A stretch of 64,000 bases of DNA, from assembly GCF_001667375.1 (NCBI RefSeq), contig NZ_LZIN01000038.1:1-64000 (forward strand). Reading direction: 5' to 3'. Positions 17,994 to 28,600 of this stretch are shown here, one piece after another. A program made the translations under genes and the position numbers. Origin of the DNA: Mycolicibacter sinensis (lineage in GTDB: Bacteria > Actinomycetota > Actinomycetes > Mycobacteriales > Mycobacteriaceae). How positions within the stretch are numbered: the first letter of the stretch is position 1; every line of letters starts with the position of its first letter. The notes beneath the pieces were generated by a model. That model worked only from the letters and a program-made list of their open reading frames with translations. It was not told where the DNA came from and made no database searches.

Positions 17994-19006
17994 AGCAGTC
18001 CCAGGATCCGGTCGCCGGTGGCGACGGTGGACAGCTTCTGCCCGCCGCGGGTAGCCAGGTGCTTCTCGACGGCCGCGTCCACCCGGTCGGCGGCGGCGTG
18101 CTCACCGATGTGGTTGAGCAGCATGGCCACTGACGTCACCGCCGCGGTCGGGTCGGCGATGCCCTGCCCGGCGATGTCGGGGGCGCTGCCGTGCACCGGC
18201 TCGAACATCGACGGATTGGCTCCGGTGGCGTCGATGTTGCCGCTGGCCGCCAGCCCGATTCCGCCGCACACCGCCCCGGCCAGGTCGGTGATGATGTCGC
18301 CGAACAGGTTGTCGCTGACGATCACATCGAACCGGCCGGGATCGGTGACCAGGTAGATGGTGGCGGCGTCGACGTGGGTGTAGGCCGTCTCGACGTCCGG
18401 ATAGTCCTTGCCGATCTCGGCCACCGTGCGCGTCCACAGCGACCCGGCGTAGGTCAGCACATTGTTCTTGTGCACCAGGGTCAGGTGCTTGCGCCGGGCG
18501 CGCGCCTTCTCGAACGCGAAGCGCACCACCCGAGCCACGCCGTAGGCGGTGTTGACGCTGACCTCGGTGGCGACCTCGTGCTCGGTGCCGACCCGCAGCG
18601 CCCCGCCGTTGCCGGTGTAGGGGCCCTCGGTGCCTTCGCGCACCACCACGAAGTCGATGGCCGGCGGATCGGCCAGCGGGCTTGTCACCCCCGGGTAGAG
18701 CCGGCTGGGGCGCAGGTTGACGTGGTGGTCCAGGGCGAACCGGGCGTGCAGCAACAGGCCGCGCTCGAGCACGCCCGAGGGCACCGACGGGTCGCCGATC
18801 GCCCCGAGCAGGATCACGTCGTGGCCCCGGAGTTCGTCGAGCACCGAGTCCGGCAGCACCTCACCGGTGGCGTGATAGCGCTTGGCGCCCAGGTCGTAGC
18901 TGGTCTTCTCGGTGCCGGGCAGCACCGCGTCGAGCACCTTCACGGCTTCGGCGATGACCTCCGGGCCGATGCCGTCACCGGGGATGACCGCGAGTTTGAC
19001 GCTCAT
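17990..19006 (-). CDS. leuB: 3-isopropylmalate dehydrogenase
   Basis: 338 residues (336 in M. tuberculosis). Isocitrate/isopropylmalate dehydrogenase family: start [28 protein letters not shown] [12 protein letters not shown], and [29 protein letters not shown] with metal-binding aspartates. It oxidises and decarboxylates 3-isopropylmalate in leucine synthesis. ATG overlaps the serA stop (19003-19006), so it is translationally coupled to serA. Confidence 0.96.
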   Translation of the reverse strand: MSVKLAVIPGDGIGPEVIAEAVKVLDAVLPGTEKTSYDLGAKRYHATGEVLPDSVLDELRGHDVILLGAIGDPSVPSGVLERGLLLHARFALDHHVNLRPSRLYPGVTSPLADPPAIDFVVVREGTEGPYTGNGGALRVGTEHEVATEVSVNTAYGVARVVRFAFEKARARRKHLTLVHKNNVLTYAGSLWTRTVAEIGKDYPDVETAYTHVDAATIYLVTDPGRFDVIVSDNLFGDIITDLAGAVCGGIGLAASGNIDATGANPSMFEPVHGSAPDIAGQGIADPTAAVTSVAMLLNHIGEHAAADRVDAAVEKHLATRGGQKLSTVATGDRILGLL

Positions 19007-20589
19007 GACAGGTCGACCTGCTCAATCACGTTGGCGCTGACGGCCGCACTGATCGCCGACTGCACCTCGGCGGGCACCGGGCGGTCCACCCGCAGCAGGA
19101 TCGTCGCCGCCGGCCCCTCGGCGTCTTCGGAGAGCTGCGCGGCATGGATGTTGATACCCGCCGATCCCAGCAGGGTGCCGATCTTGCCCAGCGCGCCGGG
19201 CTGATCGGAGTAGTTGATGATCAGGTTGACGCCCTCGGCCCGCAGATCGAAGTTGCGGCCGTTGACGGTGACGATCTTCTCCACCAGCTGCGGACCGGAC
19301 AGCGTGCCGGCCACCATGACCGCCGACCCGTCGGCGGTGACGGCCCGCAGTTCGACGACGCTGCGATGGTTGGGACTTTCGGAGGCGGTGCCGATCTCGG
19401 CGTCCACCCCGCGGTCGGCGGCCAGGGCCGGCGCGTTGACGAACGTCACCGGGTCCTCGATGACCGCCGAGAACAGTCCGCGCAGGGCCGAAAGCTTCAG
19501 TATTCCAACATCTTCGGACGCCAGCTCGCCGCGTACCTGCACGCTCAGGGAGACCGGCGGCCCATCGGAAAGCACGCCGGCCAGCAGGCCGAGCTTGCGC
19601 ACCAGGTCCAGCCAGGGTGCGACCTCCTCGTTGACCGCGCCGCCGCCGACGTTGACCGCGTCCGGCACGAATTCGCCGGCCAGCGCCAGCTTCACGCTCT
19701 TGGCGACATCGGTGCCGGCCCGGTCTTGTGCCTGGGAGGTGGAGGCGCCCAGGTGCGGGGTCACCACCACCTGCGGCAGGTCGAACAGTGGCGAGTCGGT
19801 GCACGGCTCGGTGGCGAACACGTCCAGGCCGGCGCCGCGGACATGGCCGCCGGCGATGGCCTCGGCCAGGGCGGCCTCGTCGATCAGCCCGCCGCGGGCG
19901 GCGTTGACGATGATCACCCCCGGCTTGGTCTTGGCCAGCGCCTCCTTACCGATCAGGCCCGCCGTCTCGGGGGTCTTGGGCAGGTGCACCGAGATGAAGT
20001 CGGCGCGGGCCAGCAGCTCATCCAGCGACAGCAGCTCGATGCCCAGCTGGGCGGCCCGCGCGGCCGACACGTACGGGTCATAGGCGACGATGTGCGCGCC
20101 GAACGCGGCCAGGCGCGCCGCGACCAGCTGGCCGATCCGGCCCAGTCCGACCACGCCGACGGTGTGGTCGAAGATCTCGGTGCCCGAGAACGACGAGCGC
20201 TTCCACTCGCGGCCGTGCAGGGAGGCGTTGGCGGCCGGGATTTGTCGGGCGGCGGCCAGCATCAGCGCGATCGCGTGCTCGGCGGCGCTGTGGATGTTCG
20301 AGGTCGGAGCGTTGACCACCAGCACGCCGCGCGCGGTGGCGGCGTCGACGTCGACGTTGTCCAGGCCGACACCGGCGCGCGCCACGATCTTGAGCTTGGT
20401 GCCGGCGGCGAGTACCTCGGCATCGACGGTGGTTGCCGAGCGCACCAGCAAGGCGTCGGCGTCGGGGACGGCCGCCAGCAGCTTCTCCCGGTCCGGGCCG
20501 TCGACCCAGCGCACTTCGACCTGGTCACCCAGGGCGGCCACGGTGGATTGGGAAAGTTTGTCAGCGATCAGAACCACGGGCAGAGTCAC
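19003..20589 (-). CDS. serA: D-3-phosphoglycerate dehydrogenase, long ACT-domain form
   Basis: 528 residues, exactly the M. tuberculosis SerA1 length. The NAD loop GLGRIG lies at 148-153 and [13 protein letters not shown] follows. An intervening (allosteric substrate-binding) domain covers about 320-450, and a C-terminal ACT domain about 455-528 ([30 protein letters not shown]) binds serine for feedback inhibition. It catalyses the first step of serine synthesis. It is transcribed ahead of leuB; the ATP-grasp gene lies 44 bp upstream on the same strand. Confidence 0.96.
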   Translation of the reverse strand: MTLPVVLIADKLSQSTVAALGDQVEVRWVDGPDREKLLAAVPDADALLVRSATTVDAEVLAAGTKLKIVARAGVGLDNVDVDAATARGVLVVNAPTSNIHSAAEHAIALMLAAARQIPAANASLHGREWKRSSFSGTEIFDHTVGVVGLGRIGQLVAARLAAFGAHIVAYDPYVSAARAAQLGIELLSLDELLARADFISVHLPKTPETAGLIGKEALAKTKPGVIIVNAARGGLIDEAALAEAIAGGHVRGAGLDVFATEPCTDSPLFDLPQVVVTPHLGASTSQAQDRAGTDVAKSVKLALAGEFVPDAVNVGGGAVNEEVAPWLDLVRKLGLLAGVLSDGPPVSLSVQVRGELASEDVGILKLSALRGLFSAVIEDPVTFVNAPALAADRGVDAEIGTASESPNHRSVVELRAVTADGSAVMVAGTLSGPQLVEKIVTVNGRNFDLRAEGVNLIINYSDQPGALGKIGTLLGSAGINIHAAQLSEDAEGPAATILLRVDRPVPAEVQSAISAAVSANVIEQVDLS

Positions 20590-20633
20590 CCGAACAGCCT
20601 AACGATGGCTGCCTGGACGCCGAAGCCGGGCGG

Positions 20634-22109
20634 TCACGCCCTCGCCACGAGCCGCGGGACGGTCGGTTCACCCGGGGTCAGGCGAGTCGAGCGGAAGTGG
20701 GCCTTGATGCCAGCGACCCAGCGCCGGCACCGCTCGGTGAGCCGATAGTCCTTGGTCTGCAGGTGCCCGCGGGTGACCAGCACGCCGAGTTCGGCGCCCT
20801 TGCAGCGCACATCGCCGGGCGCCGCGATGCGCATGTAGAACGCCTCCGACTCGTCCATCAGCGAAGCCCAGTCGTTGGCGGGACGGGCAAACAACACCCG
20901 TCCGTCGTCGTCGAGCCGCCACACCCCGGTGCGCGGCGTCGCGGTCAGCAGCTCGACGTGCGAGGAGGTCTCCCAGATCATCAGCTGCCCCCAGACGTCG
21001 TCGTCGCCGTAGCCGCGTTCCCAGCGCGAGTTGAGCTCGTCGACGTCGAGGTCGTATTCCACGTCCAGGTATTCGAGCAGGTGGAACAGGAACAACGGCA
21101 CGTCGGCGTAGGCCTCGGTGGTCAGGTTCGTCATCGGGCTCACTCCGCTCAGACGGGGATTCACCTCGCCGAGATACAGCTCGCCGGAGTCCAGGTCGCG
21201 CAGCAGGTCCACCTCGAAGTAGCCACGGTATCCCTCGCGCCCCAAACAGCCGCCCAGCTTGCTCACCATCTCCCGCGCGGCGTGCGTCTGCGGCGGTGTC
21301 AGCGCCCCGCGCCACACGTCATTGCCGCACCACCCGCCCTTGTACGGGGTCAGCTCTGAATAGCCGACCAAGCTGGTCATGGCCGGGCCGACCACGGTGC
21401 CGTGCCGGGTCAGCGCGCCCTCCAGGCACACCTCGACATTGCGGATGCGCTTCATCACCTTGAGTTCCTGTCCGACTAGGGCCTCGGCATACCGGTCCCA
21501 GTCGCGTTGGCCGCGCAGAAAGTACGTCGTCGTGCCGGCGTCGCCGTAGGCGGCCTGGACGACGAGGTTCTCCCCCAGCCCGGCACCGTGGGCCAGCGCC
21601 AACAGGTCGTCATAGGAACCGGCCCGCCCGATCACATGGGGCACGCTCGACACGCCCGCCTGCTGAGCCAGGCGCGTCATGACGATCTTGGAACCCAGAC
21701 GATGCCGCAGCTCCCATCCCGGCTGCATGACCTCCAGCTCCACTTCGTGGGCCAGAGCCTGGGTCGCCTCGTCGAGCATCACGAAGCAGGCCTTGCCGCC
21801 GGGCCCTTGGTGCGCGATGAACTCGAGTGTCTCCGGATCACGCAGCAGGTAATTGCACACATCCTGCATGGAGTCGAAGTCCATCCGGTTGCGCCGGCGG
21901 GGGACGAACACCCGCGGATGCTCGCCTTCGAACGAGTCGAAGTACGTCAGGTAGAAGAAGTTGCGCACCCAGCGGTCGATGCCGAGCAGGTTGAACGGGG
22001 TCGGCGAGATGAAGTACAGCGGGACGGTGTTGGTGTGAAAGAACGCGCGGATGTCGGACAACCCGCGCAGCGGGGGGCGCGGCTCGGGCTGCGACCCACC
22101 GGCGTGCAT
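20634..22109 (-). CDS. ATP-grasp protein of unknown function
   Basis: 491 residues. The ATP-grasp core is seen in SKIVMTRLAQQAGVSSVPHVIG, ENLVVQAAYGDAGTTTYFL and YFEVDLLRDLDSGELYLGEVNPRLSGVSP (Mg/ATP-binding E...N pair), resembling biotin-carboxylase or peptide-ligase members. No biotin-carrier domain and no signal peptide. Such proteins join a carboxylate to an amine or thiol; the substrate is unknown. It lies between ilvC and serA where M. tuberculosis has unrelated genes. CAGACT plus 6 bases precede the ATG, a possible leaderless start. Confidence 0.75.
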   Translation of the reverse strand: MHAGGSQPEPRPPLRGLSDIRAFFHTNTVPLYFISPTPFNLLGIDRWVRNFFYLTYFDSFEGEHPRVFVPRRRNRMDFDSMQDVCNYLLRDPETLEFIAHQGPGGKACFVMLDEATQALAHEVELEVMQPGWELRHRLGSKIVMTRLAQQAGVSSVPHVIGRAGSYDDLLALAHGAGLGENLVVQAAYGDAGTTTYFLRGQRDWDRYAEALVGQELKVMKRIRNVEVCLEGALTRHGTVVGPAMTSLVGYSELTPYKGGWCGNDVWRGALTPPQTHAAREMVSKLGGCLGREGYRGYFEVDLLRDLDSGELYLGEVNPRLSGVSPMTNLTTEAYADVPLFLFHLLEYLDVEYDLDVDELNSRWERGYGDDDVWGQLMIWETSSHVELLTATPRTGVWRLDDDGRVLFARPANDWASLMDESEAFYMRIAAPGDVRCKGAELGVLVTRGHLQTKDYRLTERCRRWVAGIKAHFRSTRLTPGEPTVPRLVARA

Positions 22110-22163
22110 CCCTCAAGTCTGCACCGGCCGCCGTGCATAGCGAGAAAATCGGCCCCGACCGCC

Positions 22164-22227
22164 GCGCGAGCGTGCGTAGTCCCGGTCTCGGCACGGAGTG
22201 TCGGACCGGGGACACGCACGCTCGCGC
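22164..22227 (-). repeat. Palindromic intergenic repeat, copy 2 (inverted)
   Basis: 64 bp with perfect 14-bp terminal arms (GCGCGAGCGTGCGT at 22164-22177, complement at 22214-22227). Read on minus, its first ~35 bases match copies 1 and 3 closely, so it is inserted in the opposite orientation. It sits in the 139-bp gap between ilvC and the ATP-grasp gene and may terminate the ilvBNC transcript. Confidence 0.8.
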
Positions 22228-22248
22228 AGAAGGTGGCGCAGAGGGTGA

Positions 22249-23268
<1,020 letters not shown>

Positions 23269-23295
23269 TCACTTCTTTCTATCTTTTCTGGGGGA

Positions 23296-23808
23296 CTATT
23301 TGGTCGTGCCGATGCCGCGTGGACCGCGGGACAACGATACGAGACCCGATTGGACGATCTCGCGGATGCCATAGGGCTCCAGCACCCGCAGCAGCGCCTC
23401 GAACTTGGCCGGGGTGCCGGTGGCTTCGATGATCAGCGATTCCGGCGAGACGTCGATCACCCTGGCGCGGAACAGGTTCACCGCCTCGACGATCTGCCCG
23501 CGGGTACCGGCGTCGGCGCGGACCTTGATCAGCGCGATCTCGCGGGAGACCGAGTTGTCGTCTTCCTGCTCGACGATCTTGATGACGTTGATCAGTTTGT
23601 TGAGCTGCTTGGTGATCTGCTCCAGCGGGGTGTCCTCCACCGAGACGACGATCGTCATCCGCGACATGTTCTTGGTCTCGGTGGCGCCGACGGCCAGTGA
23701 CTCGATGTTGAAGCCGCGCCGGGAGAACAGCGCGGCGACCCGGGCGAGCACGCCGGGCTTGTCCTCGACCAGCACCGAGAGGGTGTGCGTCTTCCAGGCG
23801 GTGGTCAT
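23296..23808 (-). CDS. ilvN: Acetolactate synthase regulatory subunit
   Basis: 170 residues. An N-terminal ACT domain (HTLSVLVEDKPGVLARVAALFSRRGFNIESLAVG) binds valine for feedback control, followed by a second ACT-like half. It associates with IlvB. ATG 23808 overlaps the ilvB stop by one base (TGATG), so it is tightly coupled. Confidence 0.96.
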   Translation of the reverse strand: MTTAWKTHTLSVLVEDKPGVLARVAALFSRRGFNIESLAVGATETKNMSRMTIVVSVEDTPLEQITKQLNKLINVIKIVEQEDDNSVSREIALIKVRADAGTRGQIVEAVNLFRARVIDVSPESLIIEATGTPAKFEALLRVLEPYGIREIVQSGLVSLSRGPRGIGTTK

Positions 23809-25673
23809 CAGGCGTGTCCTTCGTTGTCTTCGTCGTCGAACAGCGGCCGGATACCGCGGGCGGCCTGGATCTCGTCGTTGCTGGTGCCGGCGGCCACCAT
23901 CGGCCACACCTGCGCGTCGGCGCCGACGATGAAGTCGATCACCACCGGGCGGTCCGTGATCGCCCGGGCCGCCTTGATCACGTCTTCGACGTCTTCTTCA
24001 CGGTCGCAACGCAATCCGACGCAGCCGTACGCCTCGGCCAGCATCACGAAGTCGGGAATGCGGTGCGAGTGGGTGGCCAGGTCGGTCTGGCTGTACCGCT
24101 CCCCGTAGAACAGGGTCTGCCACTGCCGCACCATGCCCAGGTTGCCGTTGTTGATCAGCGCGACCTTGATCGGGATGCCCTCGATCGCGCAGGTCGCCAG
24201 CTCCTGGTTGGTCATCTGGAAGCAGCCGTCGCCGTCGATCGCCCACACCTCGGCGTCCGGGCGGCCCATCTTGGCCCCCATCGCCGCCGGGATCGCGAAG
24301 CCCATGGTGCCCAGTCCCCCGGAGTTCAGCCAGGTGCGCGGCTTCTCGTACTTGACGAACTGCGCCGCCCACATCTGGTGCTGGCCCACGCCGGCGACGT
24401 ACAGCGCCTCGGGTCCGGCGATCTGGCCCAATTTCTCGATCACGAACTCCGGGCCGAGGCTGCCGTCGCTCTGCGGGCCGTAGCTCAGCGGATAGGTGGA
24501 GCGCACGTCGTCGAGGTAGGCCCACCACTCATCCAGGTCCAGCGCCAGCTTCTCGGTGCGCAGCGCGGCGATCAATTCGGTGATGACGGCCTTGACGTCG
24601 CCCACGATCGGCACGTCGGCATGCCGGTTCTTGCCGATCTCGGCCGGGTCGATGTCGGCGTGGATGACCTTGGCGTCCGGGGCGAACGAGTCCAGCTGGC
24701 CGGTGACCCGGTCGTCGAAGCGGGCGCCGAGGGTGATCAGCAGATCAGAGCGCTGCAGGCCGGCCACCGCCGACACCGTGCCGTGCATGCCGGGCATGCC
24801 CAGGTGCTGGCGGTGACTGTCCGGGAAGGCGCCGCGCGCCATCAAGGTGGTGACCACCGGGATGTTGGTCAGCTCGGCCAGCTCACGCAGCTCCGCGCAG
24901 GCGTCGCCGCGGATCACCCCGCCGCCGGTGTAGAGCACCGGCCGGCGCGCCGCGGCGATCAGCCTGGCGGCCTCCCGGATCTGCCGGTTGTGCGGTTTGG
25001 TGGTGGGCTTGTAGCCGGGCAGGTCCAGCTTCGGCGGCCAGGCGAAGGTGCACTGGCCCTGCAGGATGTCCTTGGGGATATCAACCAGAACTGCTCCAGG
25101 CCGTCCGCTTGCCGCGATGTGGAATGCCTCGGCGATCACCCGGGGGATGTCGTCGCCGTTGCGGACCAGGAAATTGTGCTTGGTGATCGGCATGGTGATG
25201 CCGGAGATGTCGGCCTCCTGGAAGGCATCGGTGCCGATCAAGGACCGCCCGACCTGACCGGTGATGGCGACCACCGGGATCGAGTCCATCTGCGCGTCGG
25301 CCAGCGGGGTGACCAGGTTGGTGGCACCCGGCCCCGAGGTGGCCATCATGACCCCGACCCGCCCGGTGGCGTGCGCATAGCCACTGGCGGCGTGCCCGGC
25401 GCCCTGCTCGTGACGGACCAGCACGTGGCGCAGTTTCTTGGAGTCGAACAGCGGGTCATAGACCGGCAACACCGCTCCACCGGGGATACCGAAGATGACG
25501 TCGACGTCGAGTTCCTCCAGCGACCGGATCACCGACTGGGCGCCGGTCAGCTGCTCGGGTGCGACGCGCCGGACCGCGGGTTTGGCTTTCTCGGCGGAGG
25601 GGGCCCCGTAGGCCGGCTGCGGCCCCTCGGTTGCGGCCGACCGCTGCGACGGTCGCGTGGTGGGTGCGCTCAC
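23808..25673 (-). CDS. ilvB: Acetolactate synthase catalytic subunit
   Basis: 621 residues (618 in M. tuberculosis IlvB1). ThDP-dependent enzyme: catalytic E in [18 protein letters not shown]-binding middle region, ThDP motif [17 protein letters not shown]...NNGNLGMV. It makes acetolactate from pyruvate. GTG 25673 is chosen for its AGAGGAAACC ribosome site and family length; the longer frame to 25715 runs into the attenuator terminator. Expression should depend on the leader peptide and terminator directly upstream. Confidence 0.96.
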   Translation of the reverse strand: MSAPTTRPSQRSAATEGPQPAYGAPSAEKAKPAVRRVAPEQLTGAQSVIRSLEELDVDVIFGIPGGAVLPVYDPLFDSKKLRHVLVRHEQGAGHAASGYAHATGRVGVMMATSGPGATNLVTPLADAQMDSIPVVAITGQVGRSLIGTDAFQEADISGITMPITKHNFLVRNGDDIPRVIAEAFHIAASGRPGAVLVDIPKDILQGQCTFAWPPKLDLPGYKPTTKPHNRQIREAARLIAAARRPVLYTGGGVIRGDACAELRELAELTNIPVVTTLMARGAFPDSHRQHLGMPGMHGTVSAVAGLQRSDLLITLGARFDDRVTGQLDSFAPDAKVIHADIDPAEIGKNRHADVPIVGDVKAVITELIAALRTEKLALDLDEWWAYLDDVRSTYPLSYGPQSDGSLGPEFVIEKLGQIAGPEALYVAGVGQHQMWAAQFVKYEKPRTWLNSGGLGTMGFAIPAAMGAKMGRPDAEVWAIDGDGCFQMTNQELATCAIEGIPIKVALINNGNLGMVRQWQTLFYGERYSQTDLATHSHRIPDFVMLAEAYGCVGLRCDREEDVEDVIKAARAITDRPVVIDFIVGADAQVWPMVAAGTSNDEIQAARGIRPLFDDEDNEGHA

Positions 25674-25713
25674 GGTTTCCTCTTTGTCTCTGGTGAACTG
25701 GACTGGTGGCAAC

Positions 25714-25750
25714 AAAAAACCCCCGCCAGCTCAGCTGCTGCACGAGGGTT
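25714..25750 (-). terminator. ilvB attenuator (leader terminator)
   Basis: On minus, AACCCTCG pairs with CGGGGGTT (8 bp, one G-U), with an inner CAGC/GCTG stem, followed by TTTTTT (25714-25719 plus flanking). It ends 40 bp before the ilvB GTG. The GGGGGTT arm is also perfectly complementary to AACCCCC inside the leader-peptide coding region (25792-25798), an alternative pairing that would break the terminator. Confidence 0.85.
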
Positions 25751-25791
25751 GCGCGTTGGTGGTTGAAAGCTCAGGCAACAACCAACGCGCA
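25750..25791 (-). promoter_or_regulatory. ilvB leader pause/protector hairpin
   Basis: Two 16-base arms (25776-25791 and 25750-25765) pair at 15 of 16 positions. The 5' arm consists of the Cys-Ala-Leu-Val-Val codons of the leader peptide; the 3' arm touches the terminator's 5' arm. A ribosome halted at the Val codons would open this hairpin. Confidence 0.75.
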
Positions 25792-25821
25792 GGGGGTTAC
25801 TACGAGCATGCCGTTGTCCAT
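25771..25821 (-). CDS. ilvB leader peptide
   Basis: 16 codons, MDNGMLVVTPCALVVA, then TGA. Four Val, two Leu and two Ala codons make it a sensor of branched-chain (and alanine) tRNA charging. A shorter form from the internal ATG at 25809 gives 12 residues. The ATG at 25821 lies 8 bases after a TACCGT -10, so the message may be leaderless. Attenuation of actinobacterial ilvB operons has been predicted by comparative analysis; this copy has all the parts. Confidence 0.8.
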   Translation of the reverse strand: MDNGMLVVTPCALVVA

Positions 25822-25829
25822 AGCCAAAG

Positions 25830-25859
25830 ACGGTAGTCGCTGCACCGACCGGGCGTCAA
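25830..25859 (-). promoter_or_regulatory. ilvB operon promoter
   Basis: On minus: TTGACG (complement 25854-25859), 18-bp spacer, TACCGT (complement 25830-25835). It is followed 8 bases later by the leader-peptide ATG. Good SigA-type match. Confidence 0.7.
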
Positions 25860-25878
25860 ATGACTCGGTCGGTGTACT

Positions 25879-26733
25879 TCAGTGCAAATGGCCGGCGAGC
25901 ACTCCTTGCTCACCGAACAGCGCCGCCGTCCACTGCTCCAGTAGCGCGGTGTTGTCGTGGTCGTCGGGGTGGAAGCCAGGCCGCATGTACTCCCCCAGCC
26001 GGCGGAAGACTGCGCGAGTCAAGAACGGCGAGTGCCGCAGGGCCGCAAAACTGCGGACGAGTCGCACCGGGTGATAGGCGGCCCGGTCGGCGAAGAGCGA
26101 GATGAGGGTGTTCGTCACGACAGCGAGGGGAAAACTGAAGCGGATTATCCGCATCGTCCGGATGCGCCGGGTCTCGTCACCCCCGACCGCGCGATAGACG
26201 TCGAAGGCCACCGAGCGGTGCTCGGATTCCTCGATGGCGTGCCATAGCAGCATGGATCGCACTTCGGTGTTGCCGAGCAGGGCCTGGGCCCGCTCATCAG
26301 TGAGCAGGGTCTCGGCGAACACGGCGGTGAAATGTTCGAGCGCGGCAGTGATGGCAAGGCACGTCAGCGGGGAGAACCGTCGTTCGATGGCTTTCTGGCG
26401 GCGGTTCACCAGCCGGTCGATCCTGCGGGTCGGGTAACCCATCTCATGCAGTCGCTCATTGAGTGCACGGTGCTCGCGCCCGTGGGTGACCTCCTGGCCG
26501 ATGAATCCCTTGACCTGATCTTTGAGGTCGGGGTCGGTGATCTGGTCGGCGTAGCGACGCACCGAACGAATGAAGAAGTCCTCGCCCTCGGGGAACACCG
26601 CCGACAGGTGCGCGATCATGTGGCTCATCACCAGGTCACCCTGGACGAAGTGGCGATCCAGGGCCGCCACCGGGTAGTTGAACCGGATGCGACGCGGCTG
26701 TACCGCCGGGTGGCGGTTCTCGTTGGCGGTCAT
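25879..26733 (-). CDS. Metal-dependent hydrolase-like protein (PF10118 family)
   Basis: 284 residues. The all-helical PF10118 family is recognisable from RRIRFNYPVAALDRHFVQGD, FIGQEVTHGREHRALNERL and LLWHAIEESEHRSVAFDVY; these E/H pairs (E..H and H..E..E..H) are the likely di-metal ligands, as in ferritin-like enzymes. Function is unknown beyond the family name. The start overlaps the upstream tetR stop by 4 bp (ATGA 26730-26733), so both form one self-regulated operon. Confidence 0.8.
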   Translation of the reverse strand: MTANENRHPAVQPRRIRFNYPVAALDRHFVQGDLVMSHMIAHLSAVFPEGEDFFIRSVRRYADQITDPDLKDQVKGFIGQEVTHGREHRALNERLHEMGYPTRRIDRLVNRRQKAIERRFSPLTCLAITAALEHFTAVFAETLLTDERAQALLGNTEVRSMLLWHAIEESEHRSVAFDVYRAVGGDETRRIRTMRIIRFSFPLAVVTNTLISLFADRAAYHPVRLVRSFAALRHSPFLTRAVFRRLGEYMRPGFHPDDHDNTALLEQWTAALFGEQGVLAGHLH

Positions 26734-27380
26734 GACTCTCTCTCGGGTTGTCGGTCTGCCGGGCCGGCCACCAGCGGTCGGGCCAGCGTCTTGAAAGTGT
26801 CGAGAATGTCGTTGGCGGCCAACGGTTCGTAGCCGTCGATCAGGCGCGACATCGCCAGGCCGTTCATGAGCGCGAAAGCCATCTGCAGCCCGACGCGCGA
26901 CTGCGGCGTGGCGGTACTGTCCGGGCCGGCGGGGGCCAGCAGTTGGGCGTACACCCGTTCGCAGGCCTCCGCGAACTGCCGGTCGGTTTCGATGATCGCC
27001 GGCGCCAGATCGGGGTCGGTCCGAGCCGCCACCCACAATTCGTGCGTTGCGGTGAAGGTGGGACCGGAGAACATCGACCACAGCAGGTCGAATGCCTCGT
27101 CGAGCTTGTCGGCGGCGGGGTCGAGGCCGGCCATCAAGATCTCGAACTCCTCGATCCGGCGATTCAGCGCGAACTCGATGGCGGCGGTCAGCAGCCCGAT
27201 CTTGCTCGGGAAGTGCCCTTGCAGCGCCCCCACCGACACCCCGGCGCGACGGGCCACCTCCGTGGTCGTGGTGCCCTTGAAGCCGAGCTCGACCAGTGCG
27301 TCAAGCGTCGCGTCCAGCAGCGCGTGCCGGGTTCCCGCGGTCCGCTCCGCCTGGGTCCGGCGAGGTCTGGTCGGCGCCAT
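26730..27380 (-). CDS. TetR-family regulator
   Basis: 216 residues. N-terminal helix-turn-helix at about residues 12-60 (TTTTEVARRAGVSVGALQGHFPSKIGLLTAAIEF), then a variable ligand domain. ATG 27380 is 6 bases after a -10-like CAGGAT. Its probable operator lies in its own promoter, so it should repress itself and the hydrolase-like gene behind it. The ligand is unknown, possibly a lipid or steroid-like substrate of the partner. Confidence 0.88.
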   Translation of the reverse strand: MAPTRPRRTQAERTAGTRHALLDATLDALVELGFKGTTTTEVARRAGVSVGALQGHFPSKIGLLTAAIEFALNRRIEEFEILMAGLDPAADKLDEAFDLLWSMFSGPTFTATHELWVAARTDPDLAPAIIETDRQFAEACERVYAQLLAPAGPDSTATPQSRVGLQMAFALMNGLAMSRLIDGYEPLAANDILDTFKTLARPLVAGPADRQPERES

Positions 27381-27386
27381 GGGGCC

Positions 27387-27415
27387 ATCCTGCGCTACTT
27401 AAAATAAGTAGTCAA
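27387..27415 (-). promoter_or_regulatory. tetR promoter with palindromic operator
   Basis: On minus: TTGACT (complement 27410-27415), 17-bp spacer, CAGGAT (complement 27387-27392), 6 bases to ATG. A perfect dyad CTACTT-AAAAT-AAGTAG (27395-27411) fills the spacer, the textbook place for TetR repression. AT-rich compared with surroundings. Confidence 0.75.
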
Positions 27416-27478
27416 TATTTTTATGGGGGCTTTCGGCTGCGAGCGCACTACCGGGACCGGCGGTGACATCATGCGAGG

Positions 27479-27868
27479 GTGGCCTCCCACTCCCCCGATC
27501 CCGCACCGTTGGTGATCCGACTCTCGCCGATGGCCCACTTCGCGGTCGGTTTCCTGGCCCTGGGCCTGCTGATACCGGTCCTGACCTGGCCGGTCACCGC
27601 GCCGGTACTGGTGTTGCCAGTGCTGGCCTCGGCGTTGATCGCCCGGTGGCGGACCGTAGCCGACGCACATCAGGTCACCGTGCGGAACCTGCTCGGCAGC
27701 CGCTCGGTGGACTGGGACGACATTGCCGGGCTGGGGTTCAACCGGGGGTCGTGGGCGCGGGCGCATCTGCACGACGGCGAGCAACTGCGCTTGCCGGCGG
27801 TCAGCTTCGCCACCCTGCCGCTGCTCACCGAAGCCAGTGGCGGGCGGGTACCCAACCCGTATCGCTGA
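27479..27868 (+). CDS. cfp6: Cfp6-like membrane protein with bacterial PH domain (Rv3004 type)
   Basis: 129 residues from GTG 27479. Two hydrophobic segments (about residues 18-55: FAVGFLALGLLIPVLTW, VLVLPVLASALI) precede a small beta-rich bPH domain (HQVTVRNLLGSRSVDWDDIAGLGF). It matches M. tuberculosis Cfp6 by sequence and by position between ilvB and the DoxX gene. Function unknown; membrane anchored. No strong ribosome site. Confidence 0.8.
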   Translation: MASHSPDPAPLVIRLSPMAHFAVGFLALGLLIPVLTWPVTAPVLVLPVLASALIARWRTVADAHQVTVRNLLGSRSVDWDDIAGLGFNRGSWARAHLHDGEQLRLPAVSFATLPLLTEASGGRVPNPYR

Positions 27869-27895
27869 ACCGTGCTACGGCGGTTCCAGCCGGGT

Positions 27896-28600
27896 TCAGC
27901 CGATCGGGTTCGCCCCGTTGAGGAAGATCCACATCGCCACGCCGCCGGCGATCCCGAGCAGCAACGCCGCGATCGACCCGATGAACGGGCGCCGGGCCCA
28001 ACCCCGGTCCCCGTCAAGCCCGTACCGGCCCGGTCCGACCAGCACGATCGCCACCGCCACCACGATCAGCATCAGGTGGAATTCGTGACCGTCGGGCAGG
28101 AAGAACTCGAAGCGGCCCGGGCTCTGCGACGAGACGCCGGCGAGCACGCCGTTGATCAGGTACGCCAGGGCGCCGGCCGCGGCCAGCGGGGTGAACAGAC
28201 CCAGCACCAGCAGCAGCCCGGCGGCGATCTGCCCGCCGCCGGCGGCGTAGGTCAGGATGTCGGCGTGCTGGTAGCCGGCGTCGGCGATCGAACTCTTGAA
28301 TCCGGTCACGCCTTGGCCGCCCCACCAGCCGAACAGCTGGCGCAGACCGTGGGCTACCAGCAGCACGCCCAGGCCCACCCGCAGGATCAGCAGGCCCAGA
28401 TCTTGGGTTCCGCGCCGGTCCACCACCCGAAATGGATCGTCGGTGTCAGCGCCGACCGGACCGGGCACCCGCCCGGCGGGGGCCTGCGGTTCGGCATACG
28501 GCAGCGGGTTGTAGTCGCCGCCGAGGGGACGCGAGCCGGTCGGGTCATAGGGCGGGATAGCCGCAGTCTCGAAATCACCGGTATAAGTCGGCGATGGCAT
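27896..28600 (-). CDS. DoxX-family membrane protein (Rv3005c type)
   Basis: 234 residues. A polar Pro-rich N terminus (about 70 residues) is followed by the DoxX/SURF4-like four-helix domain: DLGLLILRVGLGVLLVAHGLRQLFGWWGG, AGLLLVLGLFTPLAAAGALAYLINGV, LMLIVVAVAIVLVGPG. In M. tuberculosis the homologue forms a membrane oxidoreductase complex with SodA and SseA against thiol stress. Start 28600 has GGAGGAC upstream; the frame extends to 28705 without family similarity. Confidence 0.87.
   Translation of the reverse strand: MPSPTYTGDFETAAIPPYDPTGSRPLGGDYNPLPYAEPQAPAGRVPGPVGADTDDPFRVVDRRGTQDLGLLILRVGLGVLLVAHGLRQLFGWWGGQGVTGFKSSIADAGYQHADILTYAAGGGQIAAGLLLVLGLFTPLAAAGALAYLINGVLAGVSSQSPGRFEFFLPDGHEFHLMLIVVAVAIVLVGPGRYGLDGDRGWARRPFIGSIAALLLGIAGGVAMWIFLNGANPIG

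Noticed and set aside
23814..25766. 650-codon plus frame opposite ilvB
   Set aside because: Antisense shadow; no recognisable domain, and it crosses the ilvB attenuator and leader region.
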